Shown here: in pieces, positions 34,372 through 42,541 of the stretch
Numbering within the stretch: position 1 is the stretch's first letter
Layout of the letters: every line of letters begins with the position of its first letter
Assembly (NCBI RefSeq): GCF_017302315.1
Contig: NZ_JAFLDT010000030.1
Span: forward strand, 1 to 43,306
Reading direction: 5' to 3'
DNA: 43,306 bases
From: Zoogloea sp.
GTDB taxonomy: Bacteria > Pseudomonadota > Gammaproteobacteria > Burkholderiales > Rhodocyclaceae
Translations under genes and position numbers: made by a program
Notes under the pieces: model-generated
Database searches by the model: none
What the model was told of the DNA's origin: nothing
Seen by the model: only the letters and a program-made list of their open reading frames with translations

Positions 34372-35328
34372 ATGGCCTTGAGTAAAGCTCCCGCAGTAAG
34401 CCATACCCGCGTGGATGAAGGCAGTGCGGGGCAGCGCATCGACAACTTCCTGGTGCGGATCTGCAAGGGGGTGCCCAAGAGCCACATCTATCGCATCCTG
34501 CGTAGTGGCGAGGTACGGGTGAATAGCCGGCGCGTCGATCAAACCTACCGCCTGCAGGAGGGAGACGAGTTGCGCATCCCGCCGATCCGCCTGGCGGACA
34601 AGCCCGCAGCGGCGGCGGTGCCGGTGGGCAAGGCTTTTGACATCGTCTTTGAGGATGAGGCCTTGCTGGTCCTCGACAAGCCGGCCGGTCTGGCCGTGCA
34701 TGGCGGGAGCGGCGTCAGTTTCGGCGTCATCGAGCAGTTACGCCGTCAGCGTCCGGAGGCGAAGTTCCTTGAGCTGGTGCATCGACTCGACCGCGAGACG
34801 TCGGGCCTGTTGATCGTCGCCAAGAAACGCAGTGCCCTTACGGTGCTCCACGACATGATGCGGGAGGGCAAGGTGCAGAAGCGCTACCTGACCCTTGTGG
34901 CGGGGCGTTGGCTCAATCCGCAACAGCACGTCAGGCTGGCGCTGCACAAATATCTGCTGGAGAACGGCGAGCGCCGTGTCAGCGTGAATCCGGAGGGCAA
35001 GCCCGCCCACAGCATTGTCCGCCTGGTGAAGCGCTGGAGCGGCTACAGCCTCGTGGAGGTGGAGCTGAAGACCGGCCGGACCCACCAGATCCGTGTCCAT
35101 CTCAGTCATCTCGGGTTTCCCTTGTGTGGCGATGACAAGTACGGCGATTTTGCGTTGAACAAGCAGCTTGAAAAGGAAGGACTCAAGCGGATGTTCCTGC
35201 ATGCCGCGAAGCTGGCGTTCCGGCATCCGCTGACCGATCAGGCGATTGAACTCTCCGCGTCCCTGCCGGCCGAACTGGAGGGCTTCGTGGCCTTTGTCGA
35301 GCAGACCCGGGAGAGGGAGCATGGCTAA
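34372..35328 (+). CDS. rluC: 23S rRNA pseudouridine synthase RluC
   Basis: Converts uridines 955, 2504 and 2580 of 23S rRNA (E. coli numbering) to pseudouridine. 318 residues: an N-terminal S4 RNA-binding domain (about 18-75, QRIDNFLVRICKGVPKSHIY) and a RluA-family catalytic domain with the catalytic Asp140 in HRLDRETSGLL, plus KRYLTLVAG and TGRTHQIRVHLSHLG. The start ATG at 34372 gives the expected N-terminus despite a weak ribosome site. Its stop overlaps the next gene by 8 bp. Confidence 0.95.
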   Translation: MALSKAPAVSHTRVDEGSAGQRIDNFLVRICKGVPKSHIYRILRSGEVRVNSRRVDQTYRLQEGDELRIPPIRLADKPAAAAVPVGKAFDIVFEDEALLVLDKPAGLAVHGGSGVSFGVIEQLRRQRPEAKFLELVHRLDRETSGLLIVAKKRSALTVLHDMMREGKVQKRYLTLVAGRWLNPQQHVRLALHKYLLENGERRVSVNPEGKPAHSIVRLVKRWSGYSLVEVELKTGRTHQIRVHLSHLGFPLCGDDKYGDFALNKQLEKEGLKRMFLHAAKLAFRHPLTDQAIELSASLPAELEGFVAFVEQTREREHG

Positions 35329-35977
35329 GCGTTTCGAACTGATCGTCTTCGACTGGGACGGCACGCTGATGGATTCGGCGGCGGCCATCGTCCGCGCCAT
35401 CCAGGCGGCCAGTGCCGACCTCGGGCTCCCGGTGCCGCCGGATGCGCGGGCGCGGCACGTCATTGGGCTGGGCTTGGTGGATGCCCTGCGGCATGCGGTC
35501 CCGGAGCTGGCCGAGAAGGACTATCCGGCGATGGTGGAGCGTTATCGCCATCATTACCTGTCAGGTGATCATGAGCTTCAGCTTTTTGACGGGACTCATG
35601 CTCTGATCGAATCGCTCCATGGGCAGGGCTACAGTCTGGCGGTGGCGACTGGCAAGAGTCGCAAGGGGCTGGTGCGTGCCCTTGAGTTTTCGGGCTTGGG
35701 GCGCTTCTTCCATGCCACCCGTTGTGCCGACGAGTGTTTTTCCAAACCCCATCCGGCCATGCTCGAAGAGCTGATGGATGAACTGGGCGTGGCGAGGGGC
35801 GCCAGCCTGATGATTGGTGACACCACCCACGATCTGCAGATGGCCAGGAATGCGGGCGTGGCTGGATTGGCCGTCAGCTTCGGTGCCCATCCGGTCGAGC
35901 AGTTGCTGGCTGAGGCGCCGTTGGCGTGTGTCCATACCCCTGCGGAGCTGCGTGCCTGGCTGGAGGCGCATGCGTGA
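35321..35977 (+). CDS. HAD-superfamily phosphatase (Gph-like)
   Basis: A 218-residue HAD subfamily IA hydrolase. Motif I is FDWDGTLMDS (nucleophile Asp11, acid/base Asp13), motif II VATGKSRKG, motif III lysine in CFSKPHPAM, motif IV MIGDTTHDLQMA, with an alpha-helical cap between I and II. It resembles phosphoglycolate phosphatases but the substrate is unproven. GAGGGAG precedes the ATG, which overlaps rluC by 8 bp; its stop overlaps the Rieske start (GTGA). This rluC-HAD-Rieske order suggests one operon. Confidence 0.92.
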   Translation: MAKRFELIVFDWDGTLMDSAAAIVRAIQAASADLGLPVPPDARARHVIGLGLVDALRHAVPELAEKDYPAMVERYRHHYLSGDHELQLFDGTHALIESLHGQGYSLAVATGKSRKGLVRALEFSGLGRFFHATRCADECFSKPHPAMLEELMDELGVARGASLMIGDTTHDLQMARNAGVAGLAVSFGAHPVEQLLAEAPLACVHTPAELRAWLEAHA

Positions 35978-36300
35978 TCTGCAAGTCGGCCGATGTGCGC
36001 GAGGGGGAGGATGGCGTGCGCTTCACCGTGACGCGTGTGACGGGCGCGGAGCCCGCCTTCCTGGTGCGCTTTCAAGGGCGGGTCCATGCCTACCTCAACC
36101 GTTGTGCCCATGTGCCGGTGGAGCTGGACTGGCTGCCCGGCAAGTTCTTCGATGATTCCCGCCTCTATGTGATCTGCGCGACCCATGGCGCCATGTACGA
36201 GCCGGAGACGGGCCGCTGCGTTTCCGGTCCGTGCCGTGGTGCGCGCCTGGTGCCGCTGCAGGTCGAGGAGCGGGACGGCGGGGTCTATCTGCTCGAGTGA
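35974..36300 (+). CDS. Small Rieske [2Fe-2S] ferredoxin-like protein
   Basis: A 108-residue soluble Rieske protein. The cluster ligands are Cys44 and His46 (RCAHVPVELDW) and Cys68 and His71 (VICATHGAMYEPETGRC), followed by CVSGPCRGARLVPL, the typical second loop. It starts with GTG at 35974, overlapping the HAD stop as GTGA, so translation is coupled. No oxygenase or reductase gene is adjacent; its electron partner is unknown. Third gene of the rluC operon. Confidence 0.9.
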   Translation: MICKSADVREGEDGVRFTVTRVTGAEPAFLVRFQGRVHAYLNRCAHVPVELDWLPGKFFDDSRLYVICATHGAMYEPETGRCVSGPCRGARLVPLQVEERDGGVYLLE

Positions 36301-36329
36301 GCCCGGAGCCCGCCGGTTGGCCGGGCTCA
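36298..36329. terminator. Hairpin spanning the stop codons of two convergent genes
   Basis: TGAGCCCGG (36298-36306) pairs perfectly with CCGGGCTCA (36321-36329). The left arm begins with the TGA of the Rieske gene and the right arm ends with the TCA that is the stop of the convergent methyltransferase gene. No T-runs, so termination would be weak or Rho-assisted. Confidence 0.55.
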
Positions 36330-37040
36330 GGCGGCGAGGATCAGGAATACCGTGGGGCGCCGGGCCAGGTCCGGGGGGGAGACCTGCTTCCAGTCGGCGA
36401 TGGTGCGCGTGGAGATCTGTTCGCTTTCCAGGGTCAGGTCACGGGCCACGCACAGGCGAGTGTCGGGCCGGCAGGTGCTGCGCAGGGCCTCGAACATGCG
36501 TTCGTTGCGATAGGGCGTTTCGATGAACAGCTGAGTGCGGGCGTGGCGTGCCGACTCCGCTTCCAGTTCGCGGATGCGTTTGTTGCGCGCCTCTTCATCG
36601 ACCGGAAGGTAGCCGTGAAAGGCAAAGCTCTGTCCGTTGAGCCCCGAGGCCATCAGGGCCAGCAGCAGGGAGGAGGGGCCAACCAGCGGGACGACGGCGA
36701 TGCCCTTCTCGTGGGCGCGGCGGACGAGGAGGGCGCCCGGGTCGGCGACTGCCGGGCAGCCGGCTTCCGACATCAGCCCGGCATCGAGGCCGGCGAGCAG
36801 GGGGGCAAGGAGTCCGTCCAGATCGGAAGCGCCAGGCTTTTCCGGCAGTTCGCGGATATCCAGGTCGCGCAGCGGCGCGGGGTGTTCCAGCCGCTTCAGT
36901 TCGGCGCGGGCGGTCTTGGCGTTTTCGACGACAAAGTAATTCAGGCTGCGCGCCCGGCTTGCAACGTCGGCCGGGGTCGTCAGGCTGCTGGGGCTGGGGC
37001 CGAGGCTGACGGGGATCAGGTAAAGCGTGCCTTTGCGCAT
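36327..37040 (-). CDS. RsmI-like SAM-dependent (tetrapyrrole methylase fold) methyltransferase
   Basis: 237 residues with the tetrapyrrole-methylase fold of COG0313: GTLYLIPVSLG at the N-terminus, MSEAGCPAVADPGALLV (about 90-106), VVPLVGPSSLLLALMASGLN and QLFIETPYRNERMFEAL. RsmI (2'-O-methyl C1402 of 16S rRNA) is about 286 residues; this form is shorter and diverges at the N-terminus, so it may be a paralogue with another target. It starts 2 bp after the maf stop; two-gene operon maf-this. Confidence 0.85.
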   Translation of the reverse strand: MRKGTLYLIPVSLGPSPSSLTTPADVASRARSLNYFVVENAKTARAELKRLEHPAPLRDLDIRELPEKPGASDLDGLLAPLLAGLDAGLMSEAGCPAVADPGALLVRRAHEKGIAVVPLVGPSSLLLALMASGLNGQSFAFHGYLPVDEEARNKRIRELEAESARHARTQLFIETPYRNERMFEALRSTCRPDTRLCVARDLTLESEQISTRTIADWKQVSPPDLARRPTVFLILAA

Positions 37041-37042
37041 CG

Positions 37043-37618
37043 TCAGGGCAAAGCCAGGCCTTCGTTGCGCAGCATGCGCGCCAGGGCAATCAGGGGCAGG
37101 CCGACGAGTGCATTGGGGTCGTCTCCGCTCAGGGCGTCGAGCAGGGTAATGCCGAGCCCTTCGGATTTCGCGCTTCCCGCGCAGTCGAGGGGGCGTTCGC
37201 GCTCCACGTAGCGGACGATCTCGTCATCGGAGAGGGCACGGAAGCGGACTTCGGTGGGGATAACCTCTACCTGAATGCGGCCGCTGCGGGTGTTGATCAA
37301 GGCCAGTGCGGTGTCAAAGATGACGGTCTGCCCGCTCATCAAGCGCAGTTGCGCCACGGCCCGATCCACCGTGCCGGGCTTGCCGAAGCGCTGGCTGCCC
37401 AAACTGGCCACCTGGTCGCTGCCGATGATCAGCGCGTCGCTGAACTGCGCCGCGACAGCCTTGGCCTTTTCGATGGCAAGGCGTTCGGCGGTGGCGCGGG
37501 GCGCTTCGTCGGGCTGCGGGGATTCGTCGATATCGGGGCGGGCGATCTCGAAGGGTAGGCCGAAGCGCGTGAGCAGTTCCCGGCGATAGGCCGAGGTGGA
37601 GGCGAGAACGAGTTTCAT
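37043..37618 (-). CDS. maf: Maf/YceF-family nucleotide pyrophosphatase
   Basis: A house-cleaning nucleoside-triphosphate pyrophosphatase. 191 residues; N-terminal LVLASTSAYRRELLTRFGLP (S-x-S-x-x-R type loop), SDQVASLGSQRFGKP and the CAGSAKSEGLG segment. Location next to yceD-rpmF-plsX matches E. coli yceF (7-methyl-GTP pyrophosphatase), which favours the YceF subtype over YhdE; this is inference. It is divergent from yceD with an 86-bp gap. Confidence 0.93.
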   Translation of the reverse strand: MKLVLASTSAYRRELLTRFGLPFEIARPDIDESPQPDEAPRATAERLAIEKAKAVAAQFSDALIIGSDQVASLGSQRFGKPGTVDRAVAQLRLMSGQTVIFDTALALINTRSGRIQVEVIPTEVRFRALSDDEIVRYVERERPLDCAGSAKSEGLGITLLDALSGDDPNALVGLPLIALARMLRNEGLALP

Positions 37619-37666
37619 GAACGGGCTCGGAGGCGTCGGCGTGGTGAGCGGAGGCTTAGCAGAGTT

Positions 37667-37695
37667 TTGACACAGGCAGCCGAAAATAATATCAT
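37667..37695 (+). promoter_or_regulatory. Strong sigma-70 promoter of yceD-rpmF
   Basis: TTGACA (37667-37672, full consensus), 17-bp spacer, TATCAT (37690-37695). The start should fall near 37701-37704, directly before the yceD ATG at 37705, predicting an essentially leaderless transcript. Confidence 0.8.
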
Positions 37696-37704
37696 GCCGC
37701 GCTT

Positions 37705-38199
37705 ATGTCGCAAGAAAGCTTCGTGATTGACCTGCGGGCGCTAGCCAAAGACGGACGTCGCGTGCAGGGCGCGGTGCCGGTGGAGCGTCTCGGCCGTCTG
37801 GTCGAGTCCTTGCTGGAGCCGGTGGGTTCGGTGGAATTCGAGTTTCAAGGTGAGCGGGACGACGAAGGAAAGCTCTACGTCGAATTGCTGGCCCGGGCAG
37901 ATCTGGTCTTGCAGTGCCAGCGCTGTCTTGAGGCTCTGGTGTGGCCGTGTGAAGTCAGCAACCGTCTTCTCTTGCTGCGTGTCGGTGATGCATTGCCGGA
38001 CGATGAGCTCGAGAATGATGAAGTGGACGCCCTGGAGGTGGAGCCGCTGACTGACCTGCTTGCCCTGGTGGAGGATGAGTTGTTGTTGTCCCTGCCCCTG
38101 GTTCCGCGTCACGATGATTGCGAGCCGCCGGTGAAAACCGGCGTTGATGAAGAGATTTCGCCCTTCGCCGTTCTGCGCCAGTTGCGCGGCAAGGTTTAA
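37705..38199 (+). CDS. yceD: YceD/DUF177 family protein, large-ribosomal-RNA accumulation
   Basis: 164 residues of the YceD family, found next to rpmF in most bacteria and linked to 23S rRNA accumulation. Features: the start MSQESFVIDLRALAKDGRRV, the paired cysteines LQCQRCLEAL (about 71-80), a strongly acidic middle (DALPDDELENDEVDALEVEP) and the conserved end FAVLRQLRGKV. No Shine-Dalgarno is visible, in line with the promoter sitting right before the ATG. rpmF follows after 21 bp. Confidence 0.93.
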   Translation: MSQESFVIDLRALAKDGRRVQGAVPVERLGRLVESLLEPVGSVEFEFQGERDDEGKLYVELLARADLVLQCQRCLEALVWPCEVSNRLLLLRVGDALPDDELENDEVDALEVEPLTDLLALVEDELLLSLPLVPRHDDCEPPVKTGVDEEISPFAVLRQLRGKV

Positions 38200-38220
38200 G
38201 TATTCCTCAAGGAGTGTTTC

Positions 38221-38400
38221 ATGGCTGTCCAACAGAACAAGAAGTCCCCGTCCAAGCGCGGTATGCATCGTTCCCACGATTTCCTCGTGGCACCCCCGCT
38301 GGCCGTCGAGCCGACCACCGGTGAAGTGCATCTGCGCCACCACGTGTCGCCCTCCGGCGTCTATCGTGGCAAGAAGGTTGCCAAGGCCAAGGGCGAGTAA
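38221..38400 (+). CDS. rpmF: Ribosomal protein L32 (bL32)
   Basis: 59-residue large-subunit ribosomal protein. Starts [20 protein letters not shown], the near-universal bL32 N-terminus, and lacks the four zinc-binding cysteines of the C+ form; [14 protein letters not shown] closes the domain. AAGGAG lies seven bases before the ATG. It is co-transcribed with yceD from the promoter at 37667 and followed by an intrinsic terminator. Confidence 0.98.
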   Translation: MAVQQNKKSPSKRGMHRSHDFLVAPPLAVEPTTGEVHLRHHVSPSGVYRGKKVAKAKGE

Positions 38401-38417
38401 TCCCCCCGGTCTGGAAG

Positions 38418-38451
38418 CGGCGCGGCGCCCTCGGGCGCTCGCGCCGTTTTT
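38418..38451 (+). terminator. Intrinsic terminator between rpmF and plsX
   Basis: A GC-rich stem: CGGCGCG-GCGCCC (38418-38430) with GGGCGC-t-CGCGCCG (38433-38446, one bulged T), loop TC, then TTTTTA. It divides the conserved yceD-rpmF-plsX-fab cluster; plsX expression then depends on read-through or a promoter in the short gap (TTTTTATACATG). Confidence 0.85.
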
Positions 38452-38478
38452 ATACATGTATCCATATCACTGCGCCGA

Positions 38479-39492
38479 ATGACTGTCACCCTGTCGATTG
38501 ACTGTATGGGGGGCGATCACGGCCCCTCGGTGACCGTCCCCGCCGCCCTGCATTTCATGCGGGTCGATCGCGATACCCGGATCGTGCTGGTCGGGCGCGC
38601 CGAGGCCATCGAGCCGCACCTGGGGACGGCCCTGGCCGAGTTTGGCGAGCGCTTGCGCATCCAGCGTGCCTCCGAAGTGGTTGGCATGGACGAAGCGCCC
38701 GCCCTGGCCATGCGTAACAAGAAGGATTCTTCGATGCGGGTGGCCGTGGATCTCGTCAAGTCCGGCGAGGCCCAGGCTGCGGTGTCTGCCGGCAACACCG
38801 GGGCGCTGATGGCGATTTCCCGTTTTGTGCTCAAGACCCTGCCCGGCATCGATCGTCCTGCGATCTGCAGTACGCTGCCGACTCTGCGTGGTCAGACCCA
38901 CGTGCTTGATCTCGGGGCCAATGTGGATTGCTCTCCGGAGCATCTGCTTCAGTTCGGTATCATGGGTGCCATGCTGGTGGCTGCGGTGGAGCACAATGAA
39001 CGCCCCAGTGTCGGTCTGCTCAACATTGGTGAGGAAGAGATCAAGGGCAACGAAACCGTCAAGCAGGCGGGTGAGTTGTTGCGCAAGAGTGGTCTTAACT
39101 TCTACGGCAATGTGGAGGGCAACGACATCTACAAGGGTACGGTCGATGTGGTCGTATGCGACGGATTTGTCGGCAATGTTGCCCTGAAGACGTCGGAAGG
39201 GCTGGCCCAGATGATGGCGACCTTCCTGCGCGAGCAGTTTTCCCGCAACTGGCTGACCAAGCTGGCGGCGGTCTTCGCCATGTCCGCCTTGAAGGGGTTC
39301 AAGCATAAGCTTGATTCCCGGCGCTACAACGGTGCGGCGCTGCTCGGCTTGCGCGGCGTGGTGGTCAAGAGCCACGGCGCGGCCGATTCCTTTGCCTTTG
39401 AGCAGGCCATCTGGCGGGCGGCCGAGGCGGCCCGCAATCGACTCATCGAGCGTATCAGCGAGCGCATGGAACGAGAAAGGTCTGCCGCATGA
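38479..39492 (+). CDS. plsX: Phosphate acyltransferase PlsX
   Basis: Makes acyl-phosphate from acyl-ACP for phospholipid synthesis. 337 residues; N-terminal [19 protein letters not shown], then [12 protein letters not shown] (about 101-112), [17 protein letters not shown] and [16 protein letters not shown]. It starts at ATG 38479. The stop overlaps the fabH ATG as ATGA, giving a tight plsX-fabH pair. Confidence 0.97.
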   Translation: MTVTLSIDCMGGDHGPSVTVPAALHFMRVDRDTRIVLVGRAEAIEPHLGTALAEFGERLRIQRASEVVGMDEAPALAMRNKKDSSMRVAVDLVKSGEAQAAVSAGNTGALMAISRFVLKTLPGIDRPAICSTLPTLRGQTHVLDLGANVDCSPEHLLQFGIMGAMLVAAVEHNERPSVGLLNIGEEEIKGNETVKQAGELLRKSGLNFYGNVEGNDIYKGTVDVVVCDGFVGNVALKTSEGLAQMMATFLREQFSRNWLTKLAAVFAMSALKGFKHKLDSRRYNGAALLGLRGVVVKSHGAADSFAFEQAIWRAAEAARNRLIERISERMERERSAA

Positions 39493-40454
39493 TCTTTGCA
39501 CGAGTGGCCGGGACCGGGAGCTTCCTCCCCGGTGATCCTGTGACCAATGACGATCTGGTGGCGCGGGGGATCGATACCTCTGATGAATGGATCGCCGAAC
39601 GTACGGGCATCCGTGCCCGTCACCTGGCCGAGCCGGATGTCACCGCCAGTCAGCTGGCCTATGAGGCCAGCATTCGGGCCATCGAGGCCGCCGGGTGTCA
39701 GCCGTCCGACATTGACCTGATCATCGTTGCCACGTCGACGCCGGACTACATCTTTCCGAGTACGGCAACCCTGCTGCAGGCGAAGCTCGGCATCGGCAAC
39801 GGTGGTGCGGCCTTTGATCTGCAGGCGGTATGCGCGGGCTTCGCCTATGCGCTGACCACCGCCGAAAAATTCATCTGTTCGGGAAGCCACAAGCGTGCGT
39901 TGGTGGTGGGGGCCGAAGTGTTCTCGCGCATCCTCGATTGGAACGATCGCGGCACCTGTGTGCTCTTCGGCGACGGCGCCGGTGCCGTGGTTCTGGAGGC
40001 CTCCGAGGCCCCCGGCATCCTGGCGTCGGCCCTGCATGCTGATGGCAGTCACAACCCCATCCTGTGCGTGCCTGGTCAGGTCAGCCGTGGTGCGGTCACC
40101 GGTGACCCCTTCCTGCGCATGGACGGGCAGGCTGTGTTCAAGTTCGCCGTCAAGGTGCTGGCCGACGTGGCGCGTGAAGTGGCCGCGCTGGGTGGTCTTG
40201 CCCTCGACGAGGTTGACTGGCTGATTCCCCATCAGGCCAATATCCGTATCATTCAGGCCACCGGCAAGCGCCTGGGCCTGTCCATGGACAAGGTCATTGC
40301 CACCGTGGCCATGCATGGCAACACCTCGGCGGCCTCCATTCCGCTGGCACTGGATCTGGCGGTGCGGGATGGCCGAATCCAGCCGGGGCACAAGGTGATC
40401 CTTGAGGGCATCGGCGGTGGCTTTGCCTGGGGTGCTGCCCTCATTCAGTTCTGA
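39489..40454 (+). CDS. fabH: 3-oxoacyl-ACP synthase III
   Basis: Starts fatty-acid synthesis by condensing acetyl-CoA with malonyl-ACP. 321 residues; catalytic triad Cys115 ([10 protein letters not shown]), His248 (IPHQANIRI) and Asn278 (HGNTSAAS), ending with [16 protein letters not shown]. The start overlaps plsX by 4 bp. A 7-bp hairpin, GCCGGTT-CAA-AACCGGC at 40455-40471, follows the stop but has no T-run. Confidence 0.98.
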   Translation: MIFARVAGTGSFLPGDPVTNDDLVARGIDTSDEWIAERTGIRARHLAEPDVTASQLAYEASIRAIEAAGCQPSDIDLIIVATSTPDYIFPSTATLLQAKLGIGNGGAAFDLQAVCAGFAYALTTAEKFICSGSHKRALVVGAEVFSRILDWNDRGTCVLFGDGAGAVVLEASEAPGILASALHADGSHNPILCVPGQVSRGAVTGDPFLRMDGQAVFKFAVKVLADVAREVAALGGLALDEVDWLIPHQANIRIIQATGKRLGLSMDKVIATVAMHGNTSAASIPLALDLAVRDGRIQPGHKVILEGIGGGFAWGAALIQF

Positions 40455-40514
40455 GCCGGTTCAAAACCGGCCCAACCCGCTTCGCTTCGCAAGCCAAAAC
40501 AAAGGTAGGGAACG

Positions 40515-41450
40515 ATGAATTTTGCTTTCGTGTTTCCGGGGCAGGGCTCCCAGTCGGTCGGCATGATGGCCGCCTATGGCGAATCCGCAATGGTCCGTCA
40601 GGCCTTCGCCGAGGCCTCCGACGCCCTCGGTCAGGATCTCTGGCAGATGGTTGCCGAAGGCCCTGCTGAAGTGCTGGCCCAGACGGTCAATACCCAGCCC
40701 CTGATGCTGACTGCCGGCGTCGCCGTGTATCGCGAATGGATCGCCCGCGGTGGTGCCGTTCCGGCCCTTGTCGCAGGTCATAGCCTGGGTGAATATTCGG
40801 CGCTGGTCGCCGCCGGCGCCCTCGGCTTTGCCGAGGCGGTCAAGCTTGTGCGACTGCGCGCCCAGGCCATGCAGGAGGCTGTGCCCCAGGGGGAAGGCGC
40901 CATGGCGGCATTGCTGGGGCTTGATGAAGCCCAGGCCATTGAGGCTTGTGCCGAGGCGGCCCAGGGGGACGTGGTGTCGGCGGCCAATCTCAATTCTCCG
41001 GGGCAGATCGTGATTGCCGGCTCCAAGGCTGCGGTCGAGCGTGCGATCGTCACCGCCAAGGCGAGAGGGGCAAAGCGCGCGGTGCTGCTGCCCGTCAGTG
41101 CGCCCTTCCATTGTGCCCTGATGAAACCTGCCGCCGAGCGTCTCCAGCAGGCCTTGGCGGGGATCGAAGTCCGTGTGCCTACCATTCCCGTACTCAACAA
41201 CGTGGATGTGGCGGTCGAGGATCAGCCGGAACGGATCAAGGATGCGCTGGTGCGCCAGGCATATTCGCCGGTGCGCTGGATCGAGACCGTCCAGGCGATC
41301 GCCGGGCGTGGTGCGACCCACGTCTTCGAGTGCGGGCCTGGCAAGGTGCTGGCAGGCATGACCAAGCGTATCGAGGCGAGCCTCCAGGGCGGGGCGATTG
41401 CCGACGTGGCCAGTCTGGAAGACATTCTCAAGATCACGGGGGAAGCATGA
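40515..41450 (+). CDS. fabD: Malonyl-CoA:ACP transacylase
   Basis: Loads malonyl groups on ACP. 311 residues; FVFPGQGSQSVGM at the N-terminus, nucleophile Ser90 in AGHSLGEYSALVAAG and catalytic His199 in SAPFHCALM. It starts at ATG 40515, about 60 bp after fabH, and its stop overlaps fabG as ATGA. Confidence 0.98.
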   Translation: MNFAFVFPGQGSQSVGMMAAYGESAMVRQAFAEASDALGQDLWQMVAEGPAEVLAQTVNTQPLMLTAGVAVYREWIARGGAVPALVAGHSLGEYSALVAAGALGFAEAVKLVRLRAQAMQEAVPQGEGAMAALLGLDEAQAIEACAEAAQGDVVSAANLNSPGQIVIAGSKAAVERAIVTAKARGAKRAVLLPVSAPFHCALMKPAAERLQQALAGIEVRVPTIPVLNNVDVAVEDQPERIKDALVRQAYSPVRWIETVQAIAGRGATHVFECGPGKVLAGMTKRIEASLQGGAIADVASLEDILKITGEA

Positions 41451-42196
41451 GTCAGGTTCTGCAAGATCAGGTTGCGCTGGTGACCGGCGCGTCCCGCGGT
41501 ATCGGTCGGGCCATCGCCCTCGAGCTGGGGCGTCTTGGGGCAACGGTGGTGGGCACTGCCACCTCCGAATCCGGTGCCGCCGATATCCAGGCCGGCCTTG
41601 AAGCCGCAGGCATCAAAGGTCGGGGGCTGGCGCTTGATGTGACCAATGCCGAAGCCTGCGATGCGGCGCTGGGCGAGATCGAGAAGACCTTCGGGGCTGT
41701 GGGCATCCTGGTGAACAATGCAGGCATCACGCGTGACAACCTCTCCATGCGCATGAAGGACGCGGAGTGGGATGCGGTTATCGATACCAACCTCAAGGCG
41801 GTCTTCCGCATGTCCAAGCTGGTCATGCGCGGCATGATGAAGGCCCGTAAGGGCCGCATCATCAACATCACCTCGGTGGTGGGCAGCTCGGGCAACGCTG
41901 GCCAGGCCAACTATGCTGCAGCCAAGGCTGGCGTGGCTGGCATGACCCGCGCCCTGGCCCAGGAGCTCGGCAGTCGCAACATTACGGTCAATTGCGTGGC
42001 GCCGGGGTTCATCGACACCGACATGACCAAGGATCTGCCCGAGGCCCAGCGCAATGAACTGGCCGGCAAGATTGCCCTTGGCCGTCTCGGCAAACCGGAA
42101 GAGATTGCAGGCGTGGTGGGCTTTCTGGCCTCCCCCGCAGCCTCCTACGTGACGGGGGCCACCCTGCACGTGAATGGCGGCATGTACATGGCGTAA
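41447..42196 (+). CDS. fabG: 3-oxoacyl-ACP reductase
   Basis: NADPH-dependent reductase of the short-chain dehydrogenase family, second reductive step partner in the elongation cycle. 249 residues; nucleotide loop TGASRGIG (13-20), NNAG (90-93), and catalytic Ser143, Tyr156 and Lys160 (YAAAK), with the C-terminus VNGGMYMA. Translationally coupled to fabD. Confidence 0.98.
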   Translation: MSQVLQDQVALVTGASRGIGRAIALELGRLGATVVGTATSESGAADIQAGLEAAGIKGRGLALDVTNAEACDAALGEIEKTFGAVGILVNNAGITRDNLSMRMKDAEWDAVIDTNLKAVFRMSKLVMRGMMKARKGRIINITSVVGSSGNAGQANYAAAKAGVAGMTRALAQELGSRNITVNCVAPGFIDTDMTKDLPEAQRNELAGKIALGRLGKPEEIAGVVGFLASPAASYVTGATLHVNGGMYMA

Positions 42197-42227
42197 ATCT
42201 CGCCGTGCTGGCGGGGGTGCGCGTTTT

Positions 42228-42236
42228 TGGTAGAAT
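42228..42236 (+). promoter_or_regulatory. Candidate extended -10 promoter of acpP
   Basis: TGG-TAGAAT (42228-42236) fits an extended -10 (TGn-TAtaaT) with no good -35. The start would be near 42243, giving a 40-nt leader with a possible TGCGGG/CCCGCA stem. A separate acpP promoter is expected because ACP is needed in far higher amounts than the enzymes. Confidence 0.5.
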
Positions 42237-42283
42237 GCGGGGGTTTTTGAATTCACCCGCACAATCTGGGAAGGAGTTATCAC

Positions 42284-42523
42284 ATGGAAAATATTGAACA
42301 GCGTGTCAAGAAGATCGTTGCCGAACAACTTGGCGTCAACGAGTCCGAGATCAAGAACGAGTCTTCCTTTGTGGACGATCTGGGCGCCGACTCTCTCGAC
42401 ACCGTCGAGCTGGTGATGGCCCTTGAAGAAGAGTTCGAGTGCGAGATCCCCGACGAAGAGGCCGAAAAGATCACCAGCGTTCAGCAGGCGATCGACTACG
42501 TCACCGCACACCTCAAGAAGTAA
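42284..42523 (+). CDS. acpP: Acyl carrier protein
   Basis: A 79-residue acidic four-helix carrier. The phosphopantetheine site is Ser37 in [12 protein letters not shown]. Strong AAGGAG (42271-42276). Sits between fabG and fabF as in most proteobacteria. Confidence 0.99.
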   Translation: MENIEQRVKKIVAEQLGVNESEIKNESSFVDDLGADSLDTVELVMALEEEFECEIPDEEAEKITSVQQAIDYVTAHLKK

Positions 42524-42541
42524 ATCCTCCCGGAGCCTGCC

